Below, in pieces: positions 23,880 through 33,245 of a stretch of 64,000 nt of DNA (the stretch's first letter is position 1; each line of letters starts with the position of its first letter). Source of the DNA: Cercophora sp. LCS_1 (taxonomy: Eukaryota > Ascomycota > Sordariomycetes > Sordariales > Lasiosphaeriaceae). The position numbers were made by a program, and so were the translations under genes. The notes beneath the pieces were generated by a model that saw only the letters and a list, made by a program, of their open reading frames with translations, was not told the DNA's origin and did not search any database. The stretch is from contig JAPZLL010000001.1 in assembly GCA_036250225.1 (NCBI GenBank), forward strand, positions 1,860,001-1,924,000. The letters are read 5' to 3'.

Positions 23880-24501
23880 GTCGGGCCGAAATCCCAGCGG
23901 CTAAAACACCGATATGTCTGATCGGGAACAGGAAATTGCAATCGGTTTCTTGCTCGAAGGGGTGTTGCTGGTGTAAGTGCAGTTTTGGGGGCTGTGTACA
24001 GGGGGTCAAGTTGGAAAGAGAGAGTTCGATTGACAAGGACGCGTCGTACAAAAAACATGACAACCTTGAGAAAAAAAAAAAACCGATGAGGGGTAGTTCT
24101 GTTCAAAGGGGCCTAGGGTATTTCTAGAGGCATTAAAAATATCTTATATGGCCGTAAATATAATTTCTTGTCTTGAGGATATTCTTTACGCCTAGTGAAC
24201 AATATACTATGGCTTGGAGCTACTTGATGCTGTGTTGACAAATTAAGCATGTGGCCTTTTTTGTTCGTTCAGCACGTGCATCGGCGTCTCTCGCGCGGCA
24301 AGTGGCGATCGACGCGACTTGCGCCTGCTTACATCCCGCATCCAACAACATTAGACACCTCCAACTTATGCCTTCCATCTGACAACAACCAGGACCAACT
24401 CTCATTAACATCCCCAACCACGCCCTTCCAACTATCAACCACGCCTTCCCAACCATCGACCGCGACCTTCCAATTATCAGCCACGCCCATTTTTAACTAC
24501 A
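23880..24501. other. Divergent promoter region, RAD9 and F-box-like gene
   Basis: No gene seen. The middle (about 24120-24215) is clearly AT-rich compared with the surroundings, and a CACGTG-containing stretch lies near 24271. Confidence 0.5.
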
Positions 24502-26205
24502 ATGACCTCAAGCCCTGTGGCCAAGCAGAACCACCTTGACCTTCCCCAGGAGATCTGGTGGGTGGTGATGCAAGAATTATCCGCCCGAACAGACCACCAC
24601 AGCCTATTTCTCTGTTCGAAGGTCAGCCGCGGCTTTGCAACACTCGCACTGCCCCTTCTTTACAGTATTTCCGAGCACTCCAAGGCAAGCGCCAGCAGCG
24701 CTGGAAGTGAAGTCGTCTCGGAAAACCTGCGATCATCCGTCGTGTTCTGGAGGTCTGTTATCTCTTCGGCTATAGGAAAGACCCGTTTCCCATACTGCAC
24801 CTGGATCAAAACCTTGAAGCTCAGCGACTTGTTGTGCCTGCTGGAGGACATCGGCCGCGATGCCGCGATGCGGGCCAAGTTCTTCAGCTCACCCCTGGAA
24901 GGTTTCGAGGTACTCAATCCTCGACGACGACAAGGCCTCGATTTTGACCAAATCATTGCCACGGCTGCCGAGAAGGTTACGGAGCGCATAAGAGCCTCCG
25001 CCGATGCCGAGGACCGAGTTGCGGGCCTCCTCAATCTCGAGGGCCCTCATTTGCCAACAACGCAGCTTTCCGCTTGGCTGGCAAGGCTACCCATGCTGAC
25101 GTCACTTTCTGTTCGTGATGGATCGGTGCTGACCGCTGCTGTCGGCGAGGCAATCAAGGGAGGGTGTCCTGGCTTCAAGGAGTTGACCTGCTACTATTGC
25201 CGAGGGACGGGTGCCGATGATGCCATGGCCGGCTTCTTCAACGCTCTGCGGCCCAACGCGCTCGAGTCGTTTACCGTCAACAGTCTGAACGATCTTCGCG
25301 ATCGCTGTTTTACCGCTCTAGGCTCGCATGCTCAGTCTCTCCGGTGTTTAGAGCTGGAAAGCCTTGAGCAACTGGGCCTTGAATCTGTGCATCTGATAGG
25401 ACCTTGCCCAAAGCTCAAGAGGTTGACCTTGGAGGCGGATTCTGTCGTCTATCGGGGTTCTCGGTGGACTAATTTGGACGAGGCGGTTGTCTGGCTCCAA
25501 CAATGCCCTAGCCTCGAAGAGTTCTCGTCTATCAAGATACCCTTGGTTCAACCCTTTCTCGAAAGGGCTATTGAGGCTGGCAACTTCCAACTGAAACGCT
25601 TGCGGGTTTTTGGCCCCTGCGACGAAGGTTTGTTCAGCGCGTTGGAGATACATCAAAAGAAGATCCAGAGTTTAATCCTCCACACGACGATGGAAGACAT
25701 AGACGAAGAAGACGCCCTTGATACCGATAAGCATCAGGCGTTGTTCAACTTGATGTTGTCGCTGGGTAGCAACCTCAACCATCTCGTCGTTGACGAGCCG
25801 ATCACGTACGACGAATTCCAAGCTCTGTTCTACGGAATGTTCAATATCGAGATTCTGGTCATCAACCCATATCCCTTCCACGACTCGTACTTTCAACATT
25901 TAGCATCGCTTCCCAAACTCAAGTTCCTTGCAATCACCTCTCAAACCGATATCACGTTTGAGCAAATGACGTGGTTTCTGGACCGTTTGGAGGGTACAGA
26001 ATACAATGATAACGGCATCGAGCTTCCTCCGCCAGATCACAAGCAAATTGCGATACAGCTGAATAACCAAGAATATGGTTCCAGTTTTACCGAAGAGGAG
26101 TACGAAGAGTTGCAAGAACGCCTCAAAAGTAGATGGGGAGGCTGGCTGACAGTGAATTACATGGGTGACCCGGATGAGCTGCACGAGTCGGATTTTTCTG
26201 ATTAA
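24502..26205 (+). CDS. F-box-like / leucine-rich-repeat protein
   Basis: Single-exon 567-aa protein. The N-terminus DLPQEIWWVVMQEL followed by SLFLCSKVSRGFATLALPLLY (about 12-52) reads as an F-box, the Skp1-binding element of SCF ubiquitin ligases. The rest has irregular leucine-rich repeats, such as LPMLTSLSVRDG, CPGFKELTCYYC, AQSLRCLELESLEQLGL and CPKLKRLTLEADS, ending in an acidic tail. Such proteins form large, fast-evolving families in filamentous ascomycetes; no substrate can be named. AT-rich spacers border the gene on both sides, unlike its neighbours. F-box assignment is from motif shape only and moderate in strength; the coding call is strong (567 open codons, good start). Confidence 0.78.
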   Translation: MTSSPVAKQNHLDLPQEIWWVVMQELSARTDHHSLFLCSKVSRGFATLALPLLYSISEHSKASASSAGSEVVSENLRSSVVFWRSVISSAIGKTRFPYCTWIKTLKLSDLLCLLEDIGRDAAMRAKFFSSPLEGFEVLNPRRRQGLDFDQIIATAAEKVTERIRASADAEDRVAGLLNLEGPHLPTTQLSAWLARLPMLTSLSVRDGSVLTAAVGEAIKGGCPGFKELTCYYCRGTGADDAMAGFFNALRPNALESFTVNSLNDLRDRCFTALGSHAQSLRCLELESLEQLGLESVHLIGPCPKLKRLTLEADSVVYRGSRWTNLDEAVVWLQQCPSLEEFSSIKIPLVQPFLERAIEAGNFQLKRLRVFGPCDEGLFSALEIHQKKIQSLILHTTMEDIDEEDALDTDKHQALFNLMLSLGSNLNHLVVDEPITYDEFQALFYGMFNIEILVINPYPFHDSYFQHLASLPKLKFLAITSQTDITFEQMTWFLDRLEGTEYNDNGIELPPPDHKQIAIQLNNQEYGSSFTEEEYEELQERLKSRWGGWLTVNYMGDPDELHESDFSD

Positions 26206-26562
26206 GGTGTTTGGAGGAGTTTAGGTGTTTAATTCATGGCTCAGGGGAAGTGCGGTCACGTGTAGGAAGCTATTTACGAGACATAAACCCAATAGGACCT
26301 TGCCTCCATGGCTTATTAAATATGACAGCTCCAAATCACAAGTTCATCCAAGTCTGTGACCCAATGAAAAAGGCATACCTACAAATTCGGAGGGCTATAT
26401 ATCAAGAAAAATGAAGGTTCACCTGATATTACAAAGCATCAAGGGAAATCCAACTGCATTGGAATCCATACGCATCGGATGACATTTCAAGGCATTGTAA
26501 AATGCTTAGGCGCGTCAAATAATACTCCAAGGCATCGAGAAATACACCAAGAGATCAAAACA

Positions 26563-26605
26563 ATATCCCGAGGCCTCGCATGATATTCCAGAGGCCCTCG
26601 GATAT
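26563..26605. repeat. Imperfect inverted repeat
   Basis: ATATCCCGAGGCCTC (26563-26577) and GAGGCCCTCGGATAT (26591-26605) are near reverse complements (identical except for the placement of C and G in the middle). It lies in AT-rich spacer. Confidence 0.5.
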
Positions 26606-26644
26606 TATCTCAGCATAGCAGGCGCTGATCTTCCTATGTGTCAC

Positions 26645-26881
26645 AAAAAAAAAAAAAAGAAGAAACAAGCTTGCTGTGTGTGATATACTTGAGTTGGTGG
26701 GCCAGAAAAGAGGGATAACCAAAAAGCTGGAAAGGGAACTCGATCTCAAAAAGCACCAAGTCAGGTTGGTGTCCTCGTCGATTCCAAGGGACGCAACAGA
26801 AGTGATCTCAGACACCTGCAGGATTCGGACCCAGACGGGCATCGAATTGCAGTCTTCGCCATACCGCTGCGCCATAAGTGG
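26645..26881 (-). ncRNA. Candidate tRNA-derived Pol III element (SINE-like)
   Basis: On the minus strand, an A-box-like TGGCGCAGCGG (26874-26864) is followed 43 nt later by a B-box-like GGTCCGAATCC (26831-26821), the internal promoter layout of tRNA genes. About 165 nt further the strand reads 14 T (26658-26645), a strong Pol III terminator. The segment does not fold as an intact tRNA: acceptor and T-stem pairs are mostly broken. A tRNA-headed SINE or another small Pol III RNA of about 240 nt is therefore more likely than a tRNA. Chance occurrence cannot be ruled out. No clear target-site duplication was found. Confidence 0.35.
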
Positions 26882-27155
26882 CGATTGCCTGGGACCCATG
26901 GCCCTTTCCAGTTGGTAGATCCCCCTCCTGCCTTAGTTTATAAACCCCCCGGAGGAAGGGAGTGTAGTGGGTGGGGACAGTCGCTTGCGAGGTTCAGTCT
27001 GCAGATGTTTTGTCACCAACTTGGTATTGGTAAGGCATCGATGAACATCCAAGCCGTGTATAACCGTGTGCCCCCGATCCAACAAGCGCACATGTAAACT
27101 CCAGAATGACTACGTAGGTATTCAAAAACAGTTTCGTTGCCGGGTATCTCGTTCT

Positions 27156-28997
27156 TTACGCTTCCACCATCCACTCCTTGGGGTGGCCCTCGACGGCGGC
27201 CAGCCCCTCTACCATTGCCGGCGGCTTCCCACCCTTCATCTTCTGTCTCAGCTCCTTGGTGATCTCATCCACATCTACCTCGAGATACTCCCGCAAGAAT
27301 TTGCCGACATCAGTGTTCTCCACGTTGCCGCGGATTCTCTCTGTTCCGGGGCCACCGGAGCTGTAGACGTTCACGTCAACGGCGCTGTGGCCGTGCGTGC
27401 TCCAGCCAATGCGCGCGCGCAGGCTGACCATGTGTGCAAATGCGTGGATGGCGCCGGCGGGGTTGGAGGCGAGAGCATTGATCTCGACCTCGAGGGCGTC
27501 GTGGATGCCGAGGCGGCCAATGACGAGATCTTGGTTGATCCACTCGCGAAGCTCCTCTGCGGACTCTTCGGCATTGGAGGTAATATGCTCGACCAAGAGG
27601 TGGGCGAGGTACTCTGACGAGGAGTTGGCCTTGGCGAGGACCGAGGGGTGCCAGTTGTAGACGGGGAGTTCACCCGGTGTTTCTGTTCGGTTAGCTTCGC
27701 AGTCATGTGGTTTTCAGACGTGGAACTTACGAAGAGCAAGGGCGAGACCGCCGGTCTCGTGGTCGCTGGTGGCGACGAGGACGGTCTCGGTATCGGAGCC
27801 CTCGATGAAGTCAAGGACAGACTTGAAGGTCTTGTCGTACTCCAGGACCTCGCGGACTTGCGCGGCAGGATCGTTGATATGTCCAGCATGGTCGATTCTG
27901 CTGCCCTCAATCATTAGGAAGAAACCCTTGTCGCTGTCCTTGGTGGCATCCTTCAACGCCGTCAGCGCTGTCAAAGCCATCTCGCTCAAGCTGGGGTACA
28001 CGTCTGCCATGTTTCTCCGATCAATCTCGAAAGGCACATCCGCGGGCGCAAACAAGCCGAGCAAGGGCAGCGACACATTCTTCCCCAACTTCAACGCATC
28101 AAACCCCTTCCTATCGTCAGCATAGACAAAGCCGTGCTTCTCCCTGGCAATTTGGGTCACATCGATGTCATCCAACCGACAGCTACCTGCCGTCGTGTTC
28201 GGCAGGAAGTGGCACCTTCCACCCCCCAGCATCAGATCAACTGTTCGGCCCAAGACTCCCTCACCAACCTCCTGCATCGCGATCTCGTCCATCTGCTGGC
28301 GATAGTAGACGTGCGAGGCAAAGCAAGCCGGCGTCGCATCTGTTATATCCGTCGTCACCACCAACCCCGTAGCATAACCCGCCCGCTTGGCCGCCTCGAG
28401 AACCGTCCCGCAGGGTGTAAAGTCTGGCAACATGGAAATAGCTGTGTTGTAGCTCTTGCGTCCGCACGAGAAAGCAGTCGCCCCGGCGGCCGAGTCGGTA
28501 ACAAATGAGTTGCTTGATCGCGTGCGCGACGACCCCCAAAAGTGACGGTCCAGCGTTAGGGTATCCGAGATGTCGCGGCCCTCAACGACCTGGCGGAACG
28601 AGCGTGTGAGGGAGAGGGAGGCTGGTCCCATGCCATCCGACACCATGAAGATGAGGTTTCGCTTTCCATTGCTAGCGGCAGCCTTTGTTGATGGCGGAGG
28701 GTTCGGTGGAGGAACAGTCGCGTTGCGGTGCTGGAGGACGACGGCGAGGACGATAACGGCGGCTGTTGCGAGGAAAGCCCATGTGAAGAGGGCGACCTCG
28801 CGTACGCGCGAGCGCGCAGCTGGAGGGGGTGCGACGCCGTGGATAGCGGCGTCTTCCTCCTCGGCGGCTCGATCTGAGGCCTCGGAGTTGCGCCGGACAG
28901 AGCCGGCTAGGAGCGGCGTCCTTTCGGCGTGCTGCTTTGGGAGGTGAGTCGACGCTGATGCGGGGAATTGGGGAACCGAAATGGGTGAGCTCACCAT
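27156..28997 (-). CDS. PHO8: Vacuolar alkaline phosphatase
   Basis: Type II membrane alkaline phosphatase that dephosphorylates metabolites in the vacuole lumen. Two exons on the minus strand (28997-27731, 27682-27156) give 597 aa. A cytosolic N-terminal tail of about 65 residues precedes one membrane segment (VALFTWAFLATAAVIVLAVV, about 68-90). The catalytic domain then has metal ligand Asp in FMVSDGMGP (about 121), the phosphoserine nucleophile in VTDSAAGATAF (Ser about 169), GGGRCHFLP, MIEGSRIDHAGH and TSDHETGG. The second exon starts QTPGELPVYNWHPSVLAK and ends in a lumenal tail of the usual kind (STHGHSAVDVNVYSSGG). The 48-nt intron falls just after the DHETGGLALAL motif. Divergent from the NTF2-like gene. 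Confidence 0.95.
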
Positions 28998-29344
28998 TGC
29001 GTCAAGTATCGCCCGCCTGGGGCTCGTCGACCAGCGGATGTTAGGGTCTGATGTGGTCGTTCGTCCGATGGTGGGGGGGCGGATGCAAGGATTGGAGATG
29101 GGATGTCAAAGGCAAGAAAGAGTGACGTGGATGGTCGTTCGGTTTAAGTTGGCGGTTGACGGTCAACCGATCGGCACCCACTCAGCACTAATCGATAGGG
29201 CTGCAGGCCTCCCCCACGCCACTTACCGGCCGCGGCTACCCCGTGATTTGCCCAGCTGACTCGCTCCAGGCTGCACCAGTGTTGCGCCAATCGAGGTTCC
29301 CACTCCTGCCTACGATCATCGGCCAGAGACTCGGTCTGGAGCTC
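28998..29344. other. Bidirectional promoter of PHO8 and the NTF2-like gene
   Basis: 347 bp between divergent start codons. No gene or strong motif seen. Confidence 0.5.
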
Positions 29345-29824
29345 ATGAGATCCAGCACCATGGCGCCGCGCCACAGCCGCTCCGAGCTACTCTCTGCCGC
29401 AACCGCATTTTGCGACGCCTTCAAAGCTCGATGGCCTGCCGAGGAGATTCTGAGAACTCACTTTTCGTCAAAGCGGGCCGATGACATCATCGTTCTGGAA
29501 CATGGCTGGAAGCAACTGGCGCCGTTCGTGGGACGGGAGAACAAGGGCCTCGAGGGTGCACGCGCTTATTTCGCTTTGATTGCTGAATGTTTAGAATTTG
29601 AAAACATGCGCTTCACCAACTTTGTCGTTGATACCGAGACAAATCAGGTTTCGGCACGAGGGGAGGCATATTTCAGGTGGAAGGACGGCCAAGGCTGGGA
29701 CGAAGTGTTTGCCTACCTTCTCGAGTTTGATGACGAGCTGAAGGTGTTCAGATACGAGATATGGGCCGACGCTGGTGCTGCGTATCTGGCGAAAACGGGC
29801 GTCATCAAATATGACGAGGTGTAA
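29345..29824 (+). CDS. Small NTF2-like / SnoaL-type protein
   Basis: 159-aa single-exon protein. Helices at the start (SELLSAATAFCDAFKARW), a RENKGLEGARAYFALIAE helix, and alternating strands ending in GEAYFRWKDGQGWDEVFAYLLEFDDELKVFRYEIWAD fit the cone-shaped NTF2-like fold of SnoaL-type proteins. These range from ketosteroid-isomerase-like enzymes to ligand-binding proteins, so no reaction can be assigned. I chose the ATG at 29345 (MRSSTMAPRHSRSELL); the ATG at 29360, with MAPRHS, is equally likely. No signal peptide. Confidence 0.75.
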   Translation: MRSSTMAPRHSRSELLSAATAFCDAFKARWPAEEILRTHFSSKRADDIIVLEHGWKQLAPFVGRENKGLEGARAYFALIAECLEFENMRFTNFVVDTETNQVSARGEAYFRWKDGQGWDEVFAYLLEFDDELKVFRYEIWADAGAAYLAKTGVIKYDEV

Positions 29825-30116
29825 CATAGCACGATACTGTTGGAGGTTCCACCCTTTGACGGGCGCCAAAATGCCAACGTTGTCACGAAAGTAACAGCCC
29901 AACTTCGTCTGAATTTAAACTAACACCACCGAGAAGAAGACATATCGCTCTGTACTAACGTGACAAAGAACATACAAACACGCTGAGAGGCGAACCATCT
30001 AATACCCAAAGCCCTACCGTCATCAAGCCAGTGCCATAAACACCCATACCGACTCCCCCCTGTTGAGAGTCCCATAACCTCTATATCGAACGCATTACCA
30101 ACCAACATTACCGTTC

Positions 30117-31990
30117 CTACCCTTCCAGCCCCGAATATCTGACATACAGCCTGTCCTTGAAGTGAGCGTGCTTGATCCCGTGAGGCCGTGACCGTGCAAA
30201 GTGCTCAATTGCGTCCTTGGCGGTGTATCCGCAACGCTCCACCAAATAACAAACGATAAGAAATCCGGTTCGGTTGAAGCCATAATGGCAATGCACACCA
30301 ACTGCGACACAATCTCTATGTCTGGCCTTTTGGTCGGCCCTGATTTTGTCAACCAAGTCGATGAAACCCTTGACTTCGGCGTCTGCTGGCGGCACCTTCG
30401 AGACCGTCGGGAATTTATGATACTTGATGCCCCCGGCTATTAATCCTTTGGGATCGTAGACGGGGTTGTCATGCGAGATGTCAACCACATCCTTGATGAT
30501 GCTGCCCCAGTTCTTGACGAACTTCCGGGGCGTGTGCTCCTCGTCCACCTCACGCAACGTTTTGATAGCACGGAAAACGCCTCCGATGGGCTCTGATACC
30601 GGCGCCACGCTCCTCCATTTTTCGAGATTCTTGACGTCCCATTTGCCGTCCCTGCAGAGATGCTGCAGCTGCCAGCCCAAGTCGAGACGTCCAGTAACGT
30701 GCTGGTTCAGGAAGTCTGAAATGAGTCCGGCAAGGATGGGCGCGGTGGTCGGCGTGTAAAGAAGAGCGTGCGTAGCGGGCTTCTTAAGCACGGCAGAGCG
30801 GACAATCTTCGGTGGGTGGAGAGGCAGCGGTGGAATAGCGGGTGCCCCGCGGTCGTTGGGCGTGGTTGGGTCTTCGGGCTGCGAGTCATCAGAAGGAGGA
30901 TTTTTGACCTTCACAAAGTCGGCGTCGTCGAGATCTGAGACGGTTCTACTGCTCTTGGCCCGTAGAGGCGTTGATGGTTGGGTCGACAACACAGAAGTGT
31001 CCACGGGAGCGGCAGAGTCCGGAAGCGCCTCGTCCGTATCGGACTTGTCGTCTTGTTTGGTTCCAGTAATGTATCCAACGACCTTTGCTGCCTCGGCTGG
31101 CGAACAAACATTATCGAGTTCACCGGCGACGACAAAAACGGGGATGTTCAGCTGAGACCAAGTCTCGGGTCCGGGGAGGCCCCCTCGGGCTACCCCATTG
31201 TGCCAGTCCGCAAGACACCCCGATGCCATCCGCCGAAACACAGGCGTCCGGCTTTGCGAGTTGTAAAGGTTCTGGAGCCGTTTCGATTCGGGATCGGCGT
31301 CTTGGCCGACGAATCGGCGAACGCTTCGGCTTTCCGCACCGCCTCGGCGGTCCCAAGCCCTCCACAAATCGAAGAGAAACTCCGGAACCCAGAAAACCCA
31401 CCTCGCCATCTTGGTCCGGTCCTCCGGCCATGGGCCAGCGGGCGGGCAGATGGCTACCAGCCCGGTAACATGCCTGCTCAGCTGGGTCGTAGCGGCTCGG
31501 GGATGAGCGAGCAGGGCGCAGAGAGAAGCCCCCATGCTATGGCCGATGAGTACCACACTTTGCTCATCTTCCTTCTCGCGGTGGTCCTCGATCACCGTTT
31601 CGAGCAGTTCGGTCAGGGCGTCCGTGGTGTAGGCATCCCAAGAGCGGTTCACGTAGTCGGATCTCCCGCATCCCGGTAAGTCCACAGCCAGACAGGACGC
31701 GATGGGGGTGAGACTGGTTAGCAGCGAGTTGAACTGAGCTACCGAACCCCCGAGGCCGTGGATGAAGACCAGCAATGGTATGGGCGCGGGGTCCCTGGGT
31801 AGCTTATCGGCCTGGGGATGTCGCCGATAGAAGACACGGAGGCCCTCGTACTTGGCCTTGGACGTGGCATATGACTTTATCTGCGAGTTTCTCTCCAGCA
31901 GAGGCGGGTCTGTCGCCTTGGGGTCTGATGACAAGTCAGAGTTTGCTGTGTGGGTGAGGTATGCCAATACCGACCATATTCGGAGGCCAT
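30117..31990 (-). CDS. Fusion: alpha/beta hydrolase + capping-type Cys phosphatase
   Basis: Two enzyme modules in one 607-aa chain. Exons on the minus strand are 31990-31975 (16 nt, MASEY) and 31924-30117; the 50-nt intron has a CTGAC branch site 10 nt before its AG. The N-terminal hydrolase has an oxyanion-type HGLGGSV, DLPGCGRSD, nucleophile elbow IGHSMGAS (Ser about 135), GELDNV (Asp about 276) and ATHALLY (His about 391). About 100 disordered acidic/Pro-rich residues separate Asp from His. The C-terminal module (about 440-607) has the CX5R loop VHCHYGFNRTGFLI (Cys about 551, Arg about 557) and SRPHGIKHAHFKDRLYVRY, strikingly like the RNA 5'-triphosphatase domain of metazoan capping enzymes. 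Substrates are unknown. The larger exon has no ATG before Met in GHSMG, hence the upstream micro-exon. Confidence 0.88.
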
Positions 31991-33245
31991 TCGCCCAGAG
32001 ATAACTTTGATGCCCAGCACCAGAACGACAGCCTATGTGATTGGGCTAGCGGCAAATAAGCTTCTGGACGTCATCGTCAAAGATTTGATGCAGCCTGTAT
32101 TGATAGAGGTGAGGGATGATGGAATGACGTGTGTGGGATGAGATCTCAACGAGACAGTTGCACATTGGGGTTGACAAGACGTACTCTATCAATGCGGGAT
32201 GGACGGCTGACGAAAACGGCAAGCGGAGGTATGCTCTGGAAAGCGGAAGGCTCGCACAAGATGCTGAGGAATAATGGAGCAGCTACCCAACGCTGCTCCT
32301 CTCGAGGGAGGGGCCGGGCTATAAAATTCTATCCGGATGGGCAGGCGGGATGCGGTGCTGGGCGTCCGTGTCGTGTCAGGCCAAGATTGGCTTCAGTTTC
32401 CAACACAGTCATAAGGCGGGCGGGAAATGACGACTTGAAGCCTCGCAGCCCGTCCACTCGGTCGCAGCCCGATCGGCGAGAGTGGGTCGCCGAGTTGAGT
32501 TGTTCAGGTGCAAAGCATGAGCTGCTGTGGTTCTACTCGCGAGAAAAAAGGAAGGCAGCAAAAGAATTGATGATACAAAGCCTTGGATGAGTGTGCTCAT
32601 CTCGCTCCTTCTCTTGCCGTGCCCTGTGCCCTGTGCCCTGTGCCCTGCCAATGTGCCCTGTGCTGTCAGTTGTCGGCTGAGGCCAGGCCGCTCGCCGCGG
32701 AACCGACAGGGGGCGGCCAAACGATCGTCATCGCTCAACAGTGTGGACGGATGCTCGGCCCTCATTGGACATTGGTTAGAGGGAGCAAATTCTTACGATG
32801 GGGCGGCCAGGAATGGCATGTAATTAAGCGAGCTCATTGTCCACTGCCTTTCCCACGTTCCAAATTTGAACAAAAATGTCTGGGTAAGGGAGGCAGCCTT
32901 AGAGAGTGAGAATAAGTTGTGTTGCATTGTTGTTGTGTTGACAGGAACATCGTAGCCCGTAAAGATCTCTCCATTTTCCAGACACCATTACACTATTCAT
33001 ATTCAATTTCCTGCAAGTCATCTGTGTATGTAAAAAACGGGGCGCATTCACGTGCCGAAGCGCCACAAATGTGTTCCCGGGGGTGGGGATCGGTCCTGCG
33101 GTTGGTGGGGGTTGTCCCCTGTCGGGCGACGTCGTCTGGCAACCCGCAGTGCTGGGTCCGGCTCGTGCGACTCACATCTTGGCCGCATCTTCCACTTTAC
33201 AGCTGCCAATTCGCGCCTCAAACCCGAAAAATGCGATAGAGACCG
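31991..33245. other. Divergent promoter region with short repeats
   Basis: 1.25 kb between divergent genes and no supported protein. A run of TGCCCTG units (about 32619-32660, four near-perfect copies plus one offset) is the only clear repeat. Confidence 0.55.
32619..32660. repeat. TGCCCTG short tandem repeat
   Basis: Consecutive 7-nt TGCCCTG units, with one more copy shortly after. Simple repeat in a promoter region; no function inferred. Confidence 0.7.

Larger units (their letters stand above)
26206..27155. other. AT-rich spacer downstream of the F-box-like gene
   Basis: No protein gene supported. The first 450 bp are AT-rich with loosely repeated CAAGGCAT words and an imperfect inverted repeat (26563-26605). 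The second part holds the candidate Pol III element (26645-26881). The last 250 bp lie beyond the PHO8 stop. Confidence 0.5.
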
